Positions 26,574-39,142 of a stretch of 64,000 nt of DNA are shown in pieces. The notes beneath the pieces were generated by a model. The model was not told the DNA's origin. It was given only the letters and a program-made list of their open reading frames with translations, and made no database searches. Position numbers and translations under genes: made by a program. The stretch comes from Baylisascaris procyonis (lineage: Eukaryota; Nematoda; Chromadorea; Rhabditida; Ascarididae). Location of the stretch: NCBI GenBank assembly GCA_037389465.1, contig JAZARR010000184.1, positions 1,488,001 through 1,552,000 of the forward strand, written 5' to 3'. Every line of letters starts with the position of its first letter. Within the stretch, counting starts at the first letter, position 1.

Positions 26574-29500
26574 TCAGTGAGTGCCATCTAAATCATAAAC
26601 AAGAACCGGTTTACAGTATTTACTTGCAAAAGCGAGACCAGCAATCGTTGGTTCACTGAATGCAACCCTCTCGCGAGGCAAAATCCCATAACCAAGAAAG
26701 TGCGCTCGAGCCCTATCCAGCAACAGTGCAGCGATCCCTCTTCGACGCATACACGGATGCACCCAAATACGGTTAACACCCATCATGTTATCACGGACCT
26801 CTGATAACGATTCAGAAACTGAGTCACCCTCCAGATGCTGCAAACGAATCCTCTCAATAGGTCCAACGATAGCTGCCACAAATGACCGAACTCAACAAAC
26901 GGTAAAATGATTACGAAGAAACTTTCTTTTGTATTTCTAATAGATATACGAGTTAATAATCAAACGGCAAGAAAATACATAATTATGCAGCTAGTGCGCT
27001 GATCTGAGTTCATGTGAAACACATTCATCGCAGATATCATCTGCTTTTCTATTGTTTTCACCACTGTTCACTACGGTATTGATAACAATGGCTGACTTCG
27101 TGACAGAATCCGAGAAAAAGAGCATTTAAGATGTAAGCATAACCATTATCAGCCACGATCACTGACAACCAAACGATAGTAAAGGATCGGCGCTGAGATG
27201 GAAAGGGGGAAAGTAAGAGCTACATCCTTGAGCTTAGTTGGAAATTAAGCGAGATCCCTTTTACAATTTACAAGAGAGAATTACAATTGCTTCCCCCACT
27301 GTTCGCTGGCATTCCTGTACAATCTATACCACTTATCATATGTTTAAGCGCAATTATATGACCCTCAATACACTCAAAGCAAATCAAAATACCAATCAGC
27401 TGTCAAGCAATGCATTTAAAAATCATTGCCTATAAAGCTAGTGAAAAAGAGAGAGGAAGAGAGATACACAGGAAGAGGGAGTCGGGTAAGTATTCATTAA
27501 AACATGTGAGGTGTATAAATTTATACTTGCATAAGCTAATATGCAGTATAAAAAGAAAGTGGTTGAAATTCGGCATTCAAGCAGGACGACCGAATGATTA
27601 TAAAGTGAAGAGAATGCAAACAGAATGTTTCAAATATTCATGTGAAAAAGAAGAATCCAATTTTTAAAACTTTCCAGTCTAGCAACCATAAAAAGTTATC
27701 AAAGGAAAGGGGGGCGGGAAGGGAGACTGTTCCAAACACTTAGCATTCTGTTTGAGAGATACTTCCTAGCACCACAAGCAACTTCTAATAATATTGTGAT
27801 AAAATACTAAACGTACTGTTTTTCTAGATAGCTATTCCATAAATGCACAACTACCTATCTAATTCGCTGGCAATGGAGAAAGGAAAAGAGCGGGGAACAT
27901 GTTTGGGCTTAAACTGCTTTGGTAACTTCTTCACTGATCACATTTCCAGGAAATGAGAAGTATACCTGATCAGGTAACTTTCTTGCCTCCTTAACAGCAT
28001 CCACAAGAAGGATCCCAGCGATGAACGGATATTCCCTTTCTGTGTCGGATACGAATACCCACGCTTCTCTCAGTCCTTTCTTATCCCACACACCAGCCAA
28101 GTCAGGTGTGTATCCAAGCTCTTTGTTTACACAATCTAACACCACCTGCAATGATAAGCAATAAATAACTAACTACAAACAATCATCGATGGAATTACAT
28201 CTGATAACATCGAACAAAAGAAAGTCAATACCTATTCACTTTTAACCGGCGCAGGAAATAATAATTGATAATGAACGCAGATACAAAGAACTGTGAACTG
28301 ATTGTAAAAAATTATAAGTGGGGAAGTTCTGAAATCATGATGAAGGGAATGACTGTACTTAAAAATGGTTTAAATTTTTTTCTCGAAAGAAGGAAAAGAA
28401 AAGCATGAGCAACAAACGTGCACATATTTAATCATATGTAATATTTCTATACCTTCTCTCCATTCTTCTACTTTTTTTTGCAGGAAGGATCCAAAAACAA
28501 AAAATGCTTTTCACAGACCTCTAAGAAAAACAATGAAAAATAACTGACGGCTAGTAAGGTGACTCTATTATTTCCCAGTTAAAAGCTTTATAACGATGGA
28601 GATACCTCAACGATTAGTTCATACAAAAATCATTTAAATGCACATTAAGCAGCGTAACTGCAACGAGACGAACGGATGATCAATGAATAGTTCCCTTTAT
28701 ACTTGTTGATTTTTAGTGAAAAAATAAGATCGATATGCTAAAGGCAGAAATTCATCTGATCTGGATCCATCTGCCTGCACGACAATCAGGTGCAGTTATA
28801 CGTCCACCTCTTGCAGACATCGCCCACGGACAGCAACACTCTGAACATGCTAATTCTTTGGGGCATGGAAGAACTAGAAAACTTTTCTGGTGGTTGCAAT
28901 GAGAATTGTGAGGAGGATGCGCTTTTTAAAACCATGAAATTATGGAGGTGAAGCATTTTCATACTGCTTTTGAAGCAAATGGAAGAGGACTCAAGAGTTT
29001 ACAATCAATTTCCATAGATTGGTATCCTTTCCTGGACTCCGAAAATCTTCTGCCGCTTTAAATGATTCTTACAAATCACAAGATTGCTCCATTTACCGAA
29101 TGCATATAGTAGCACTATATGCATTTGCATCTATTTCTTTGTGAACAAATATTTAAGTAGTATCAACTCATTTAAAAGACATCCATATAAATTACATCAA
29201 CTACTAACAGTTTCGAGACGTTTCTTTAATGCACAGTTCGTACTCGCTTTCACGTTGAAAATATAACCACCTTCGACGACAGCAAAAAACAATTTTCTGA
29301 AAGAAAAGAGATATTTTAAATTTATCGACCTGATAGCTACATCAACGCAATGCTCTCTATGTTCAAGCGACGTGGTAAAGGGTGGAAGAAGAGACGATTA
29401 GGAGCCGAATGTTAAGAGTAAATGGTAGCTTGCAAGAGTCAACTTCGGCAAGTGCATAGAAAAAGAAGTCGAATCCCAACAATATCACTCAAGGGGTGAA

Positions 29501-31183
29501 TGGGAAAAATCAAGGCACCAACCAGAAAATACTCTAAAGAGTACGACGCGGAATTCTGAACGGATGTGGCGAACTTGTACTAATTCTAATGTTTCTTTCT
29601 CCTTTGTGGCAGCCTACACTGCTTCCGCTATATGTTGACTGGAGAATTTTAAGCGTAGTGGAATCTTCCGCGACTTCTCCTGTCTAAATCTTTATTAAGG
29701 TGCCTTAACTAGCTAAGAAAGATCTATTCAACTCACTTTTTCCAGAGATCGATCTGAGCAAACGTAACATGAAACCATTTCGTATTGGCGAAACGATTAT
29801 GATATTCGTCATGCGCATTGACATCCTTCATGCTGTCAACATCATATACCATTCCGCACTGTTAAATATCTTCAATTAGAGGATGAACTTGAATATAATA
29901 ACCACGGGGAATGTGAAAATGAGCAATGAAGCACTGAGGAAAGGGGAGGGAGCAAAGGAAAAAGAAAGAAAAAACCTGATGATGGTGTTGCGTAGCAGTT
30001 CTAGAAGAAAACAACTAGATCTTGTGCTGTTATTTCGCGAAATACTGCAATTTATATGAAAGATGTTATAGCTTTTCATTTCTGCATCCTTCCAATTTGA
30101 ACATAAGCAAATCTACGCTTATCACCTTCTGAATCCTTTCCAATCTGAGTTATATTTTCAGCGATATTCATCCAATAATATTGGTGTCACAATAATTTTG
30201 AATTTTCGATGCAATCATCACGTCACACTCTATGATTTCTTCTAATTTCTGATCCATTTCATCACAATTTTCACTTTATTAATAAATGCCTCTAACCATA
30301 AAAAATTAGAGGAAACACGAATAGTTGCAATTACGGTTGTGTTATATACTGAGATTATGTTTGAATCCAAAACATAAATGATCACATCCTCTCTCACTTT
30401 TCTTCATTTCAATTTTCGTTTAAATTCTGCGATAATTTCCGACCAATATTGGCAACAAGAAAAATTTTAGTTTAAACTTGCACAAATCAATGAAATTTTA
30501 TAACACTTTGTAATTGTTTCAAATGCACTCTAAGAATTAGGAGATTTAGATGCCACTACTAGAATCCGCTCCTCGCAATTGTATATCCACCAACACCTCC
30601 ACTTCATCTCATTTAATTCAATTGTATTCAACAGCATTAAACACAGACATGGCACTATTCGATGAATCGACCGACGGATATACGAGTAATACACTAAAAG
30701 ATGTTCGATGAGAACATTCACAGCATAAATTAAAATGCCCCATTCTTCAAATAAAGAAATGCCAGCAAACAGTAAAATTCAATGTTTATTGTGATGGGGT
30801 ACAGAATAGAATAGGTGAGACATGGAGTGGAATAGAAACTGTGTAGATATACAAAGGATTGAGCTACAAAATATATTGAATCATAATCTTTCAAAACATC
30901 TTCGAAAGCGGTAATAAGCGGTAATAAATTCTAAATACCGTCACAGGAAAACGTTTCATAAAATAAGAACCTTTTCACAGCGCTGGGTGCCAATCACCTT
31001 TTGCCCCGCATCGAGCGTCATTTGTGTAAGGTCATCGATAGTTAATCTTCGCTTCCGACGTACACTACGTCGTGGTGAGATAGCGAAACACAATGGTGTT
31101 TGACGTTTTATTAGATATGAATTCTGCGATGATGATCCCTCTCTAATATCGGTAAAGAAATCGGTGAGTTGAGTCTGTGGCAT
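26574..31183 (-). CDS. ESCO: ESCO/Eco1 cohesin acetyltransferase
   Basis: Acetylates the SMC3 head to establish sister-chromatid cohesion at replication forks. Five exons: 30971-31183, 29737-29858, 29209-29296, 27935-28145 and 26574-26872; 310 residues with all phases closing. Residues 3-10, QTQLTDFF, form a textbook PIP box for PCNA. DAGQKVIGTQRCEK then CGMVYDVD is the ESCO C2H2 zinc finger (C69, C72, H87, H91). EGGYIFNVKASTNCALKKRLE and VNKELGY match the conserved linker. The GNAT domain ends with MGVNRIWVHPCMRRRGIA (acetyl-CoA loop) and RVAFSEPTIAGLAFASKYC. The usual FSDPTPDG aspartate is E285 here. The short N-terminus resembles yeast Eco1 more than vertebrate ESCO1/2. The ATG lies 6 nt after a GATTTCCAG acceptor. 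The exon 4 donor (A/GTGAAG) and exon 5 acceptor (GTGGCAG) are the least certain junction. It lies between the two D2HGDH copies. Confidence 0.92.
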
Positions 31184-33582
31184 AATTCCCTGGAAATCGA
31201 ATTTATCAATCATTCTGCTGATATTTGCAAATATTACAATACCCATATTCACTTTAGTGTTAAGCGATATTGTACTTAACACAGACTGATGAATGCTTTC
31301 TTGTTGATACCATCATAGAATATAACACCTCCAGTTATCTAGAGATTAAATTAAATAAAGAACATTAAATAATATCTAATTGATTGAATTATGCATTTCC
31401 ATTTAAAAAATTAAAAAAAACTAACTAAATCATGCATTTTATTTATTTTATCTAAATTACAGATGGCAGTAGATGTGATATATGATTCGGTTCAGAATGC
31501 CTTTAAATTAACATGGAAATTTATTACTTTCACTGCCCATATATGTCACAGCCGAAAAACAAAACAAAATTTGGCCTTCCAATATCTAATAAAATTTAAG
31601 ACTGCGTAGGAGCGAATAACGGCAAGTAGTGAAGCACTATTCACAGTGCAGAATAAATAAATAAAGGTGCGCTTTTCACAACTAAAAAGTTGCCTAATAA
31701 ACGGACGGAGTGTGGATTTCATTGGGAATCTTCTCCGTGAACGTTAGAAATGTTTGAGGAAGATGCGACGTTGAGTCTTTTACATATCAAAGGAGAAGGC
31801 ATTTAATGAGCCATTAAAGAACTAAGGCTCAGCATTCCTCCCACTCTCCCCCTTCACCTTAACCATGTTCCACACTCTTCCTCCCCCATCCTAAAAAGGC
31901 TCCATCGCAAATGTGAAAATTTTCAAAAATTGACTAATAAATAGGAAGTGAAAAACGTAAGAAATATTCGAAATCTTCAGAAAATCACCCGAAAACATAA
32001 AATTTTTCACTCTATATCCTGCAAGGTTACCCCTCACAACTTTACCATGCGATAACACAGCCTACGAAATCAACGTTTTCCACTGATGATGAAAAAAGTG
32101 GGGAAGCGCGGCAGAAAGGTTGGCACAACACGCGCTTTTTACGCTCCGTTCATCTTATCAACCACTTCCACAAGCTGCCAACAAGAAAAAATATGCAGAA
32201 TAGGGCTTTCATATTTTGAATGAACTAAATGCTCTAAAATCTATAAAATCTGCAAAAAGTAGCCGTTCGACAAATTTACAAAAGTTCGGATCTCGCAATC
32301 CGATCGCTGTAAAAATTATAGCGTTTATAAAAAATTGCAACTCTTTTCGAAGTGGTGGAGTAATGTGAAATATGATATATGCTTTCAACCTGCAATGAAC
32401 ATTATACATAAAAAATTTCGTCGCTCTATTTTTTGAGATTCCCAACCTGGAATTGTTACGCAAATAGATAAGAGAACGAAGTCGCCACAACGTATCTTTT
32501 TAAGCAAATCTGTAGGAACACAAGACAAAGCAAAGGCTTTTTTGCCTAGTCGACCGGTTGCATGACCCGCTCCCCACCTTCTCCCCCTTCTTCGCCTATC
32601 TACAAAAATTGTTTTTAGGCCTTATCGAATCGATAAAAAGACAAGAACTGCGGCATTACTACATCTGAGGTATTTAAATGATCGAAGTGGCCGAAACAAC
32701 TAACAAACTCCATTACTGATAACTCTATTGCTTAACGATGTGATAAACTTCATCCATCAAAATTGGAAGCTCTAAGCTCAACCTTTCCTTCCATGTGAAG
32801 ATGAAATCCTAGAATTTTTCAAAAGCAGAATTATCGGCAACTCGTGAGGTGGAGAGCAGGATGGAGAGGAGTGCATTCTGTTGCTCGAAGGCTCGAAAAC
32901 TTCCACCGATGAATTTTGGCAGCGATCTGGAAACGTTCAACGTTCTCCTGGGTCAACTCGAGTGTTTATGGACCCCAAAGAAAACAGCACCGACGACTTT
33001 ATGGGACCGCTAATTTCCAGAAATACAGCACACCGGTTCCAGCATGAGAAAATACGAGGAAAGATTACAAGCTTCATTGAAAAGCCGCATTGTAACAAGA
33101 TAATACTCAGCGCTTTGAATTAGGCACTTTCGCGCGCAAAGTTTATTTTGGGACTTAATGCTTTGAATAATCAATCTATAGCAGCACAAAAGCACTGCTC
33201 GCGCAATGTTTTTGGTGTTTCATTAGACATTGTAATGCTTATATAAAGTGATCGCTTAATTAGACTGTTTAAATATCATCAACGTTGTCAAATTATCAGA
33301 ACATTTTCGAATAATATCCTATGCCGCATAATGCATAACATTACAAATGAACACAAAATCTTTGCGTTTTATTCGAGGATTTGCTCATAAAAATTTTTTA
33401 AGAATTTTGAACTGCACCTCCAATCAAAGGTTTAGTTCAAGAAATGTCTAATGAGAGGAGGGAGTACATCAAGCAAGTCTACTATTGGGAAATAATTCTG
33501 GAATATGACCATTTTCACGTTCAACCATCCGATCATCGTGTATTTTTTATTGAACGATACAACTGCATCATATGGCATCAGT
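31184..33582. other. intergenic between ESCO and D2HGDH-B
   Basis: 2.4 kb; no exon, RNA gene or repeat of note. A TTTCCAG acceptor abuts the ESCO start (31190-31198), giving a 6-nt leader as in the other genes. The D2HGDH-B polyadenylation signal is at the right end. Pyrimidine-rich tracts occur at 31825-31890 and 32560-32590. Confidence 0.6.
33546..33551 (-). terminator. polyadenylation signal of D2HGDH-B
   Basis: AATAAA on the minus strand, about 32 nt past the TAA stop. Confidence 0.65.
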
Positions 33583-36500
33583 TTACAATGCATCGATCAT
33601 TTTGTATGGTGAGAGAATGCATTTGGGATCGAATTGTTTCTTGAGTTGTCTCGCCACATCTATTTCATAGCCTTTGCCGATTTTTGCATATGTGCGCCTC
33701 TCTTGGCCTATACCATGCTCTGCACTGATACTGCCACCATGTTCCACAGTCCACTCACATAGGAACGGATAGATTCTAAAAATAGCTCAAATGACGTTGA
33801 TCCTAAAAGCAGCTCAAATGACGTTGCTTCCAGAGGTCGGTGTCATTAATTCTGGATGCAACTAAAACGACGTTCAATTCTGCTAAAAAGTTCCAAAATC
33901 ATCAGAATATGTTAAAGATTCAAGTCTTAATGAATAAATTTGGGTTTCGAAACAATCAGCCGATTTTAAAGATTCTCTCTTTCTTAAAATTAAAAGCGAT
34001 TCACAACAAAGCATAAAATGATGAGATATTGTGTTTTATATTCACCTCAGAATTTAACGTCTTCCCGCTAACCATTTAAACAAATAAAATAAAATATTAT
34101 CAAATGTTTCTCTCCTATGTATACATTACTTTTAACTTATTACTTTCTATCTTCTATATATGTTACTTCTAAGCAAATTTACTTTTAAATAGTTTTTCTT
34201 GCAATATATCTACAACTATCTGCTATTACAGTAGTATAAATAATAATCAAATGTTTGCAGCTTACTTCGCCATAAATTCATTAGAGTATTTTTTTGCGGA
34301 AATATTAATATGGTTATCTCCTTCGGCCATATGACCAAAAGAAATCACACGAGTAGCCATTGAGCCAAGTCGTTCTCTTAGTACATCGGCAATCTCGTAG
34401 AAATATTCGAGAGGCAACGATACGTCATGTTCACATAGAAAACCATCAGGCATCGCTGCGATTGGCAATATATTACGTAATTTCCACATATAGGCAGCTT
34501 CTTGTGCGTTTGCTGCCTTCAATTTTGCAAAAACTCTTATTTTATCGTCTATTCGCATATTAGTGCGGGGAGATGTTGAAGATGGATGGAAAATTTACCG
34601 CCTATTAAAAAAAATTTTTTTTTTGGCTATCATTCTTTGAATTTTTTTTAACCTTAAGAATCCAACGACATCATTTTTCTTCCGATGACAATCTTATATG
34701 ATTAGAACACAAAAATTCATAAAATTTCCCCCTCTACCTGTCCTTTAGCAGTTTATAGTCTAAATGGTGGCCCCATCTCCCCACAAAATTTTGTCCCGAA
34801 CATCCTCAGACATGAATTCGAAAAATTCCGCAGTTGTCTGCCTCCCGAATTTGTGATGTCAGATTTTTATTCAATAGCCAAAGAATAATTTGGGTTTTTT
34901 TGAAGTTGGGAATAAAATAACCATTCTTCGAACATGATTTGGCTACAGATAATCGGATTTTCTTACCTGCACTCTCTTTCATAAACCATACTGAAGAAAA
35001 AACCTATAATGGAATTGCATTCGTGAAAAATTCTAGTCTATTGTTCGGAACTGTGTTTATAAACGTCTCAGTTATGATCTCGGTTCTGTTGTAACTGCAG
35101 CCATGACCGGAGTGATCTGACTCTATGGAGATAAGTAAAATACGATCTTATCCCGACCCGAGTTGGATAAGAGGCAGTCGCCTGACCAGAACCGGGTTTG
35201 CCTCATCTCTAAATAGCTTTGGGTCAAACTCGACCTCGACTGGGATCGGGATCGTATTTAATCTGAATCTTACAGACAAACATAAATCATCTTCTGTTAT
35301 AAGAAAAAAGTTGCGCTTTACTGCAATTCCTTTTCTTTGTTGTTCAATCACCATTTTGCTGTTTAAGCAAACGGCGCCGTCAGTTTACCACATCGGATGA
35401 TAGCGGTCATTCATTCACCTTATATTATGAATAAATATGATTCATAGTTTGGTTTGAACTTGATTCGAAATTTGAGCGTTCATTTTAACAGTTTTCATCG
35501 TCAAGAATTTATTTACAGTCCCAATTATGAGCCTCAAAATGAAAAAAAAAAAAGAGTTATCCTAGCCCACAACCGTCAAACATATATTGCAAAAAAGATT
35601 TTTTAATTTTTTAGAAACCAACATAAATGATCGTATGCTTTCAATAAAAAAATAGAAATATTTTATTTTTCTTTTCAAATTTATTGAATAAAAAAATGCA
35701 CAATTAAAATTTTTCTATTTTTTCAGTAATTTTTTTCGAACAATAGTGGAGAAAATTTTTCTACCTACTTTCTTATGTATAATTGTGATGTTAGTTGTTT
35801 GTAATGTGAAAAGAGTAGTCTCGAACCTGAACACCATCGATTGCTAATCCTCTGTTTAGTGCTTCTTTGAGGAAACTATCCATCTTTTCTTTATCATGTG
35901 CTTCATTTGAACCTATAATAAAGAGAGTACCATTATTGGTTTAATCTATGACCGTAGTTACTGAAATAGAATAACAAGTGACCCTATACTGTTAAGTCTT
36001 CTATTAATAGACAATCATTATGTTAAGTTGTAAGGAAAACACCTTAAGAATTTCGTTTGGTTTACCATAAACATTATAATGAAATTTTCATACTACCGGC
36101 ATTTATGGCTCATAACTATCGCATACGGTTACACGAATGTAGGCACAGACTAAAAAAAAGGAAAAAGAGAAATGATAAAAGAAGAGCAGGGCTTATGAAC
36201 AGGATAGTACGGTAGGCTTTTAAGACAAATCTATAAAAAACGAATAAGTCAAAGTAAAATAGCATATATTATTTTTTCAACTTCAAATTTACTTCAAGTA
36301 GAATAAATATAAATTTTAGTCGTTAGACATACCCATTGTTTCGATGAGAATATTGAATGGTGGATTCGATGTGAGCACATTGCGAAGTTTTTTATTCTCG
36401 TTGAGACAACGCATCGATGCACCATCAATAAACTCAAATGCCGATAAGATTTCACCCAAATAAAGTCGTGCTAATTGAAGGATCTCGCGACATCCGGAAT

Positions 36501-39126
36501 ATGTCTCCACCCCTAAAAACGATAATTCATTATAAAATATCATAAAACATAAATATTTTTAAGGCACGAAATGAGCTGTTTCCATATATTCACACTGTTG
36601 ACTGCTAAAATTTTATGGATGAAAGCAAGCTCATTTTCAATAAAACTCATAATCGCCAGGGTTCTGTTTGCGGCTTTACGGTATAGCCCGAAGTCAGATA
36701 TGTACATTTAATACTATTACTATTAGCGTTGCTGTCATTATTACCGTTGTTTCTACATTTATTTGAAAAGTTAAGACAACGAGAGAACAGCTAAACTATG
36801 GAGACAGATACCAAAAGAGACCTAACATGGCCACCTGAACGCAGCTTGGCTTCGGCACAGCACACATCGAGATTCCGGTCACGACACCCAGCTGCCCCTC
36901 ACTTCCGATGAACAAATGATGGATGTGCAAATTGGTGTTGTCTTTTCTCATCTTTGAACCAAAATTTACGACTGAACCTTTTTTGTCGGCCAACACCTGA
37001 ATTCATAACCAGTGATTACCTGTTTCAAGTAACAAATCCAAATGCAATTTCCCAGTTCCATTCTCATTAACCTCAGATGAATGAGAAGGCGTGTTGGGAA
37101 TATTGGCACTGTATGCGCTTTTTGCAATCTTACTTGATGAACGAATTGGTTACATCCAAATTCAAACAATAATACAATAATGTGTCATATGCTTTCTCAT
37201 AAGCGACCAACCAGCTGCAAATAACTTCAACTAAAAAGTTCGTTATTAGGTTGCATCTAATCGGTCAGATTTGAGAGTAAAGACATAATCGCAATAAACT
37301 TGAAGTCATCATAGGGTGTAAATTATAACCTTTAATTTCCAAGAATTGCAAAGTGAAGATACCTAGATTTCACTGCCCAAATGAGGATATTGCCTGCTAA
37401 GAATGAGAACAAATTTAAATACGTTCGGAGAAGTCATCGAATAATTGAAGCATAATTGAAACTATTGTATAATTGTATATTGACAAAATAAATTAAAAGT
37501 TCAATCCTACCACTTCACCGTATACCTGATCAAACAGATGCAACTCAGACTCTTTCGACCGTATCAATATACCGTATATTTAACCAAATAAGTGCTTTGA
37601 AACGTGAACACTTCATAGTATTAAAAAAATGTAAACGGATCAAAGTGCAGTCTTATATTATCCGGGTACAAGCTTGTTAGTGATTTGAATGATTTTGATT
37701 GGATATCACTAGTCGGTAAAAAGGTTTCTATTAATTAAGAGATTTGAAGTGATTGTTTTTGGCAGAATAATATTTATATTTACGAATGACCATATAAGAG
37801 GGTTAATAAAATACTTGACAACATAATTGGGCATAAACACCAATGTTTTACCACTTTCAACCCGGTAATGTGGTTATGAAGAGAACCATAACGAAGCATC
37901 CTTGCACCACCAACACCGGTAGCGACATTCCCTCCAAGCAAGCACGATCCTTTAGAGCCCGTATCCCAAGGTACTGTATAGCCCTCTGGTGCCAAACGGT
38001 TATTCACTTCCTCCAAAATAAGACCCGCATCGCATTCCACCGAACCTTTAGAAAACATCAACAACATGTATTCTAAATATTGCTCCTTTTAATTATCAAT
38101 TCAGATGAAAAAATAAAAAGGTCGCCATCGTGAGAAATTTTGGCGTTTATTTTCCTACTCATAATCAGTGCAAAATTCCATCAGCGAGATTTTGGCAATA
38201 ATCAGTGCGGTCAAAATGGAAAAAGCTAGCACTGTTATCCAAAGGGAACGAAAAATAGTGAAAATAGTGAAGAACTTGTCAACACAGACCAAATTCATGA
38301 GTGAATTTACCTGCATGAGGGTCGAATTGGAAATTTTTGTTAAGTTTCTTTAACGAAAGCACGACTTCATCATAGACAGGAACCGATCCACCGACAAGAC
38401 CCGTATTACCACTCTGAGGTACGACAGCCAAATTGCGTGAATAGCAATGCCGAAGTATCGCTGATACTTCTTCGCTGCTCGTTGGGAACAGTACACATTT
38501 TGAAGAACCTTAAATGGAGAAAAATGAACGATTTTAATGATTTCCTTCAAGTCAACAATATATGAACCAATACCGTTGTATTGCTGTATATGCACACATC
38601 AACTAACCGACGAATGCAATTTCCTATGCAATAATTTCTGTTTTAAGTGGAATTGAAACCGGCTGATGGTTATAGTAGCTACAATAAACGTAAAATCTTA
38701 TTTTCGAATAAAATTTATATTCCATTTTGGTGATATTGCGTTTTCTGGATTGACCACTATTGTCTATTATGTTTCATTCACATATGTCTACTAATGTCTA
38801 GTTCAAGATGATCGTCACTGCATTCACAGATTGTTTTTAGCAGTGGCAAAAGTGATAAATATAAAAAGATTATCAAATAAATATAAAGAAATTATAAAGC
38901 AATATGTAAAATGTTCACCTTTATATATATGAAGGAAATCAGTGTTATAAGGGCCAAGATCTTCAGTGAGTACGTTATTCTTGCCTAAAATCTTTTCAAA
39001 AGCGTTCAAATCGTTGTCTTCGATCACCGAAAATTTACCGCGCGGTGATGCGGCAATCGTTGCCACACCGCATACACGTTGCTGCAATGAACGTGTACGG
39101 CATATTAGATGTAGTGCACGCCGCAT
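33583..39126 (-). CDS. D2HGDH: D-2-hydroxyglutarate dehydrogenase-like, copy B
   Basis: Paralogue of copy A with identical intron positions and phases. Exons: 38919-39126, 38311-38508, 37852-38045, 36822-36996, 36333-36512, 35827-35912, 34266-34516 and 33583-33775; 494 residues. Exons 2 to 7 match copy A in length exactly. The N-terminus ([17 protein letters not shown]) is a strong mitochondrial presequence. FAD motifs [33 protein letters not shown] and [14 protein letters not shown] are intact, as are zinc ligands H409 and H416 ([11 protein letters not shown]) and SAEHG. However, the substrate lysine of human K401 is E376 ([10 protein letters not shown]). R361 matches human R386, and human T390 is P365. 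The C-terminus reads [11 protein letters not shown], longer than copy A. With an intact frame, normal splice sites and a polyadenylation signal it does not look like a simple pseudogene. Altered substrate use or loss of activity is possible. The ATG is 5 nt after a TATTTACAG acceptor. Confidence 0.94.
33784..33826. repeat. 16-bp direct repeat in D2HGDH-B intron 7
   Basis: AGCTCAAATGACGTTG occurs at 33784-33799 and again at 33811-33826. A looser third match (AACTAAAACGACGTT) follows at about 33858-33872. It lies beside the exon 8 acceptor. Confidence 0.7.
35110..35270. other. GC-richer block in D2HGDH-B intron 6
   Basis: The block around CCCGACCCGAGTTGGATAAG and the following CGACCTCGACTGGGATCGGG repeats is clearly richer in G+C than the surrounding intron. 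It is open on both strands for 60-90 codons. No domain is recognised; a degraded mobile-element fragment is possible. Confidence 0.4.
38311..38508 (-). other. D2HGDH: D2HGDH-B exon 2, gene-converted with copy A
   Basis: Partner of 22489-22686: 174 identical consecutive nt (38340-38513 against 22518-22691). The encoded 66 residues differ at one position (DPHTG in A, DPHAG in B). Flanking introns are unrelated by eye. Confidence 0.93.
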
Positions 39127-39142
39127 GATACCTGTAAATAGT
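39127..39142 (-). promoter_or_regulatory. 5' splice acceptor of D2HGDH-B (probable SL trans-splice site)
   Basis: On the minus strand the acceptor TTACTATTTACAG is followed by GTATC and then the ATG, a 5-nt leader. Confidence 0.55.
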
